A DNA stretch of 50,665 bases from a virus, in the IMG/VR virus record IMGVR_UViG_3300009431_000021, positions 1 to 50,665 of that record; one strand, 5' to 3'. Under the pieces are notes generated by a model that saw only the letters and a list, made by a program, of their open reading frames with translations, was not told the DNA's origin and ran no database searches. This document shows, piece after piece, positions 46,501 through 50,665 of the stretch. Made by a program: the position numbers and the translations under genes. Each line of letters opens with the position of its first letter. Position 1 is the first letter of the stretch.

Positions 46501-47340
46501 TCATAAGTCCATTTGTTCGATAACGTATTGATACTCAATTACCACTGCTGTATCTTCAGAGCGGTTAGACTGTATCTCTAATCTCAAGTCTGACGCCACC
46601 GCCACAGTGCCGCTAACTGCCCATACTACATCGGGATTCGAGAAAGTCTCCCGATTGAAATTCGTAATCTTGATACGCCGTTCCGTACCGTTAATATCAG
46701 TATACAATCGGAGTGTCAATACAGACCGTTCATGACAATTGCCCACATACAGGAACAATGAATGAATCTTTAGTTGCTTACTTGTCGGAATAGTCAGAAT
46801 ATCAGCGCCCGTCTCGCCCGATGTTGCCCTGTTAGAGTACAAATTTAGACCAGTTGCCTGAGAGTTGACAATATTGCCTGATAACCGTGCAATGATGGCT
46901 ATCTGATTTGCAGCCGTAGCAATGCCGCCAATACCGCCAGAGCTGATATTGGTCTGAAATGTTATACCTGCGTCACCTACAAATTCATAGTCAATTCCGT
47001 TATCCGTCACCTTAATGTTCCTAAAGGTGATGCGAATTACGTCGGATGTAGCATATCCGCTTGTGCTATCGAATACCTCATCGTAATAGACAAATCCATC
47101 CTGCTCACTGCATGGAGCATTATCAACAATGGTAGTCCACGATGTCCCTCCCTGTGACTTTCGGTCTATACTGATAGTACCGGGATTTATCGCGCTCGTT
47201 TTCGGAAGGGAACCGCCCTGGTCAGTCAGGATAAGCCCGAGACGCACAGATACAGTACCAGCTAAGTCTATCGTTGAAGGGATAGATGGTGTGATTTGCA
47301 ATTCAATTGTGTCTCGGTATAATTTATTTTTGTCAGGCAT
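46501..47340 (-). CDS. Beta-rich virion protein, fibre-associated (unknown)
   Basis: 279 residues, starting MPDKNKLYRDTIELQI, the same five-residue start as the two preceding fibre proteins. The rest is different: an N-terminal Ig-like or strand-rich region (to about residue 130) followed by a second beta domain with DIL.IPTSKQLKIHSLFLYVG and C-terminal strands. It starts 9 nt after the previous stop and has no obvious Shine-Dalgarno, so it may depend on translational coupling. Position and composition suggest a fibre tip, adaptor or structural protein. Specific function unknown. Confidence 0.6.
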   Translation of the reverse strand: MPDKNKLYRDTIELQITPSIPSTIDLAGTVSVRLGLILTDQGGSLPKTSAINPGTISIDRKSQGGTSWTTIVDNAPCSEQDGFVYYDEVFDSTSGYATSDVIRITFRNIKVTDNGIDYEFVGDAGITFQTNISSGGIGGIATAANQIAIIARLSGNIVNSQATGLNLYSNRATSGETGADILTIPTSKQLKIHSLFLYVGNCHERSVLTLRLYTDINGTERRIKITNFNRETFSNPDVVWAVSGTVAVASDLRLEIQSNRSEDTAVVIEYQYVIEQMDL

Positions 47341-47349
47341 GCGCTTGCA

Positions 47350-48558
47350 TTAACTGTATTCAACAACACGATACGGCACGGCACGTTGTGCGGTGACAGC
47401 GGAAGAACATTGGATGGTGACTTGCGCCATATCCGTGCCTTTGAACGCCACTTCCTCGGTCAGAGGGTGCATTTCATCCGTGCCTACGATATAGGTGGCT
47501 GTATCAATAGTGCGGAAGTTACTGCCATCTACCTTCAGCTTATATCGCAGTGTGACGGTGCCGCCTTCACCGGCAGTCTCAAGGGTGTCAACGTCAAAGA
47601 TGACAGCCAATTTGCCGTTCTTGCTCGGAGAAAGCGTGGCGACGAGCTCCTCGCCGGTGCCGTGAGCGACTTCCACGTTGTGTGTCCCGGTGGATGTATC
47701 GCCCTTTAGCTCATCCAGGTCAGCAGGCATATTGGCAGAGCCGAGTTCCGCGAGGTTGTCGAGCAGGGCAGCTCTTGCGGCGGTGTAATTGGATGCGCTA
47801 GGATTGCCGTCAATCTTCTGAAGAATTCCCTCAAGACGTTCGAGGATTGACCCATCATCGTTCTCCGTGACAGCGCTGGTATCCGCTTGGTTGTCGGCGT
47901 TGTTATTGCCGAGGAGGATGTCCGCATGCGCAGGCGCTCCGACGATAGTGTACTCATCGCCCGCTGCAATAGCATATGGGAAGTCAGGCTCAAAGGACAG
48001 CGTATCGCTTGCGGCGTTGAAATCGACGATGGTGCGTGCGAGACCAGCGTTGTTCCCTGTGCGCATAAGTACAATAGCGCCGTTCCAGAAGTCGTCGGCT
48101 TGCGTCAGCGCATCGTCTATTAGTGTCCCTTCTGAGCCACTGTCAGCAGTCCCGGTAACTACGGGTGTGCGGTCGAGCGACGCCTGTAAAGCTGCGATGT
48201 CGTCATGGATGTCATTGAACCCCTTCTCGCGAGTAATCAAATCAGCAATATCAGCAGCAATACTAATAACTGGCGTACCGAGAATTCCGGGGATTGTGGC
48301 GCCTGTATCTTCGAGGATACTGTCTACTACCGTGTCCACTGTATCGATAAGCGCTTTTAATGCCCCGAGCCCATTGGTCGGATTATCCAAATCAGACTGA
48401 ATACCATCGGCTACACCATCTACCGTATCTATAAGTGCTTTCAACGCGGCAAGCCCGTAACTGGCATGGTCAATGTCAGCGTTAATGTCGTCAGCGACAG
48501 CGTCTATGACAGATAGCCGCTCGTCTACGAAGCGCTCAATACGGTTCTTATCCGGCAT
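47350..48558 (-). CDS. Second coiled-coil tail fibre protein, paralogue of the first
   Basis: 402 residues, starting MPDKNRIERFVDERLSVIDA, almost the same N-terminus as the upstream gene, followed by two copies of the LIDTVD...VVD coiled-coil repeat. About residues 156-205 (FWNGAIVLMRTGNNAGLART...) form a small beta domain of a type common in phage fibres. About 289-402 is the C-terminal beta domain shared with the 644-residue fibre. AAAGGAGTGGATTACA gives a strong RBS. Shared ends with a different middle suggest duplication followed by domain exchange. The two may form one fibre complex or alternative fibres; the sequence does not say which. Confidence 0.72.
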   Translation of the reverse strand: MPDKNRIERFVDERLSVIDAVADDINADIDHASYGLAALKALIDTVDGVADGIQSDLDNPTNGLGALKALIDTVDTVVDSILEDTGATIPGILGTPVISIAADIADLITREKGFNDIHDDIAALQASLDRTPVVTGTADSGSEGTLIDDALTQADDFWNGAIVLMRTGNNAGLARTIVDFNAASDTLSFEPDFPYAIAAGDEYTIVGAPAHADILLGNNNADNQADTSAVTENDDGSILERLEGILQKIDGNPSASNYTAARAALLDNLAELGSANMPADLDELKGDTSTGTHNVEVAHGTGEELVATLSPSKNGKLAVIFDVDTLETAGEGGTVTLRYKLKVDGSNFRTIDTATYIVGTDEMHPLTEEVAFKGTDMAQVTIQCSSAVTAQRAVPYRVVEYS

Positions 48559-48597
48559 TGTAATCCACTCCTTTCACCTTCATTGCTCGGATTATAT

Positions 48598-48628
48598 ATC
48601 GCAGGCGACTATAACAGCCGCCTGCGAT
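48598..48628. repeat. Intergenic hairpin between the two fibre genes
   Basis: Perfect 10-bp arms (ATCGCAGGCG / CGCCTGCGAT) with an 11-nt loop, in the 89-nt gap between the two fibre genes. No T-run follows it on the minus strand, so it is not a classical intrinsic terminator for these genes. It could be an mRNA-processing or stability hairpin, or one more of the palindromes scattered through this window. Confidence 0.7.
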
Positions 48629-48647
48629 TTCATTCCTTATCCATAAA

Positions 48648-50582
48648 CTAAGCGAACTCAATGACTCTGTAAGGAACCGCGCGTTGGAGGGTGACAGCGC
48701 TGGAGCACTGAATCGTCGCTTCAACGATATCCGTTCCCTTGAACACGGTGTCTTCTACCCCAGGCATCATTTCATCCGTACCAACGATGTAGCTGGACTT
48801 ATCAATGGTTCTCAGGTTGGTTCCGTCGAGTTTAGACTTCAGACGAAGAGTAACGGTGCCGCCTTCGCCCGCGGTTTCAATGGCGCTCACGTCGAACTGC
48901 ACTGCGAACTTGCCGTTCTTGCTCGGAGAGAACGTGGCGACAGATACCTCAGAAGTACCATCGGCAACCTCGATGTTGTGAGTGGCAGTCGATGTCTCAC
49001 CGACCAATTCGGTGTTGCCAGAATCTACGTTGTCGATTGCGGTCTTCAGGGCTGCCAGTCCATGGCTGCCATCAGTCAGTTCGGCATAATTACTGTCAAC
49101 GACGGCGTCAACCGTGTCGATAAGCGCCTTGAGTGCGCCAAGCCCATCCGTCTCGTTATCCAAATCGGCTTGAATGCCATCAACAACAGCATCCACGGTG
49201 TCGATGAGGGACTTGAGAGCGCTAAGCCCATCGGTCGGATTGTCCAGGTCAGTCTGAATACCGTCCACAACAGTGTCAACAGTATCGATGAGGGACTTGA
49301 GAGCGCCGAGTCCATGCGTCACGTCGGTCAATTCAGAATAGTTGCCGTCGATGGCGGACTTGAGGGCACCGAGTCCGTCAGTGGCGTTATCCAAATCGGC
49401 TTGGATACCATCTACGACGGTGTCAACCGTGTCGATGAGGGACTTCAGTGCGCTAAGCCCATAGGCGCCGTCCTGTACCTCGTTCTTGATGGTGTCTACG
49501 TTGCCATCAACGACAGCGATGTCGCCAGAGATGGTGGTTACAGGCGTGCCGAGCTTAGGCTGCATATCGGCGGTATCCGTCAGAATTGCGTTCAGGTCAT
49601 TGGTAGCGTCACTGATGAGGGTAGCGCGGGACTGGTATACGATACTTCCGGCTTCATCCCATCCGAATTCAACCGTCAACGATTCCTCTGTGGTGTCAAA
49701 ATCCACGCTGTAGAAGAAGAAAAACTTACCAGCATCTTCTCTCTGCATGGCGAGCCATCCGGAGGCAGACGGGAAGTTCACTTGGTCTGTGGCAACTGCA
49801 AGAGCGGTTGTCAGAGCGTTGTCTTGGAACAACTCACTTGTGATATACGTGCCATCATCACGGGCCACACGCACTAATACTTCGTTGTTCGCCGGGTCTT
49901 CCATTCCGCCAGCGGTATCGTACAGGTTGGCGCCTATACGATAGGATTCGCTGTCAGCAGCAGGGCGTTGCATATATACGGGCACAGCAGCGGTGAATCT
50001 GGTGTTGTTCTGGATTCCTTCGACGGAGGACTGCACGGTGTCGATTTGGTCGCTCAACGTCTTCAACGTATCGTTGTCTACTCCTCTGATTGTGCTCTCA
50101 GCATTGCTGAGAGCAGTCTCCACGGAGGATTGGCTGGCCGGGTCTGCCGGCAGATTGTCCGTCTTAGCAAAAATGGCATCGACGACGGTATCGACGGTGT
50201 CGATTAGTGCCTTCAATGCACTAAGCCCATCAGTCGGATTGTCGAGGTCAGCTTGGATACCGTCTACCACAGTGTCAACCGTGTCAATCGCGTTCCTGAT
50301 GGCTTCCAGACCAAAGGTAGCATTGGCCAACAGACTGTTGTTGCTATCGACGACAGTATCCACTGTGTCAATGAGCGCTTTGAGAGCGCCAAGCCCATCA
50401 GTTTCGTTGTCCAGGTCAGATTGAATGCCGTCAGCAACGGTATCGATAGTATCGAGTAGAGCTTTCAACGCAGCCAAGCCGTAAGAGGCGTGGTCAACGT
50501 CAGCGTTAATGTCATCGACGACAGTATCGACCACAGAGATAGAGTGGTCGAGCCATCGTGCGATGCGGTTCTTATCAGGCAT
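48648..50582 (-). CDS. Coiled-coil tail fibre protein with 28-residue repeats
   Basis: 644 residues. Two blocks (about residues 14-147 and 364-511) are built from a repeat close to GLGALKALIDTVDTVVDG + IQADLDNPTD, 28 residues or four heptads, which suggests a parallel trimeric coiled-coil shaft. A globular domain of about 150 residues (near 195-345) separates the blocks. The C-terminal part (about 525-644) is a beta-rich domain shared with the next gene (SPSKNGKFAVQFDV, ETAGEGGTVTLR, TIQCSSAV.LQRAVPYRV). The start is set by AAGGAGATGCAAA. The architecture and the paralogue next door point to an adsorption fibre or long virion fibre. No catalytic motif or named family was recognised. The repeated DNA is a likely substrate for recombination and domain shuffling. 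Confidence 0.75.
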   Translation of the reverse strand: MPDKNRIARWLDHSISVVDTVVDDINADVDHASYGLAALKALLDTIDTVADGIQSDLDNETDGLGALKALIDTVDTVVDSNNSLLANATFGLEAIRNAIDTVDTVVDGIQADLDNPTDGLSALKALIDTVDTVVDAIFAKTDNLPADPASQSSVETALSNAESTIRGVDNDTLKTLSDQIDTVQSSVEGIQNNTRFTAAVPVYMQRPAADSESYRIGANLYDTAGGMEDPANNEVLVRVARDDGTYITSELFQDNALTTALAVATDQVNFPSASGWLAMQREDAGKFFFFYSVDFDTTEESLTVEFGWDEAGSIVYQSRATLISDATNDLNAILTDTADMQPKLGTPVTTISGDIAVVDGNVDTIKNEVQDGAYGLSALKSLIDTVDTVVDGIQADLDNATDGLGALKSAIDGNYSELTDVTHGLGALKSLIDTVDTVVDGIQTDLDNPTDGLSALKSLIDTVDAVVDGIQADLDNETDGLGALKALIDTVDAVVDSNYAELTDGSHGLAALKTAIDNVDSGNTELVGETSTATHNIEVADGTSEVSVATFSPSKNGKFAVQFDVSAIETAGEGGTVTLRLKSKLDGTNLRTIDKSSYIVGTDEMMPGVEDTVFKGTDIVEATIQCSSAVTLQRAVPYRVIEFA

Positions 50583-50665
50583 TTTGCATCTCCTTATTAT
50601 TATTGATTAGTAGTATTGATTGTGTTATAATAAGCCGTTATTTGACTTATTTACTTATGTTGGGA
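50583..50665 (-). promoter_or_regulatory. AT-rich leader with RBS of the first fibre gene
   Basis: This is the 83-nt stretch upstream of the rightmost gene. Read on the minus strand it is very AT-rich and ends in AAGGAGATGCAAA directly before the ATG, a strong Shine-Dalgarno at good spacing. A TATTATAAC stretch further upstream could be a -10 element, but there is no convincing -35. The ribosome binding site is clear; the promoter is only a possibility, and the window ends here. Confidence 0.4.

Noticed and set aside
48684-49877. A 397-residue plus-strand ORF opposite the large fibre gene
   Set aside because: It is a shadow of the repeat-coded minus-strand gene: periodic DNA keeps several frames open. 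It has no RBS and no domain pattern.
1-50665. tRNA genes, CRISPR arrays, integrase or IS transposase
   Set aside because: No cloverleaf, regular spacer-repeat pattern or recombinase/transposase motif was seen on either strand.

Overview
The window is a 50.7-kb piece of a large tailed phage (or prophage) with a contractile tail, i.e. a myovirus-type virion. Every credible gene is on the minus strand, so the region reads from right (about 50,600) to left (position 2) as one long late/structural module. Most starts have strong AGGAG-type ribosome binding sites, so the host is a bacterium. The sequence does not identify the host further.

Layout in transcription order. (1) 50.6-46.1 kb: two paralogous coiled-coil fibre proteins, a third beta-rich protein with the same MPDKN start, and a small coiled-coil protein with a C-terminal membrane anchor (holin/XhlA-like). 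(2) 45.9-44.1 kb: terminase large subunit. (3) 44.1-41.3 kb: an accessory patch with a DNRLRE-like jelly-roll fragment, a GT9 glycosyltransferase and a fused methyltransferase-GT2 glycosyltransferase. (4) 41.3-39.3 kb: four unassigned genes, one a 50-residue gene described here. (5) 39.3-33.0 kb: portal, fused prohead protease-scaffold, a probable capsid accessory protein and the major capsid protein. (6) 32.8-29.3 kb: neck and tail-completion candidates, several carrying Ig-like or Fn3 domains. (7) 29.2-24.7 kb: tail sheath, tail tube, and a tail assembly chaperone pair joined by a canonical GGGAAAG -1 frameshift site. (8) 24.7-12.4 kb: two small tube/baseplate-like proteins, a metallophosphoesterase, and two giant proteins (1601 and 1781 residues) at the tape-measure position. 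(9) 12.4-1.5 kb: a 1686-residue baseplate hub with an embedded staphylococcal-nuclease domain, then baseplate proteins (spike-like, gp25-like, gpJ-like) and a large baseplate/fibre protein. (10) 1.5-0 kb: a propeller plus Ig-like receptor-binding candidate.

The most unusual signal is a set of dispersed short palindromic (hairpin) elements, about 20 sites in several sequence families. Many lie inside protein-coding genes without breaking the reading frame. One 50-bp element (short tag GAGCGAAGCGAG, hairpin, A-run) occurs at 49/50 identity in opposite orientations inside two unrelated genes. Its tag-hairpin-A-run layout recurs with different hairpin sequences at other loci. They look like tiny mobile palindromes comparable in behaviour to Rickettsia palindromic elements, but in a phage structural operon.

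Other points of interest are hairpins placed between a Shine-Dalgarno and the start codon (sheath and one other gene), a nuclease domain within the tail hub, and a glycosylation cassette between terminase and portal. No tRNA, CRISPR array, integrase, small terminase or endolysin was recognised.
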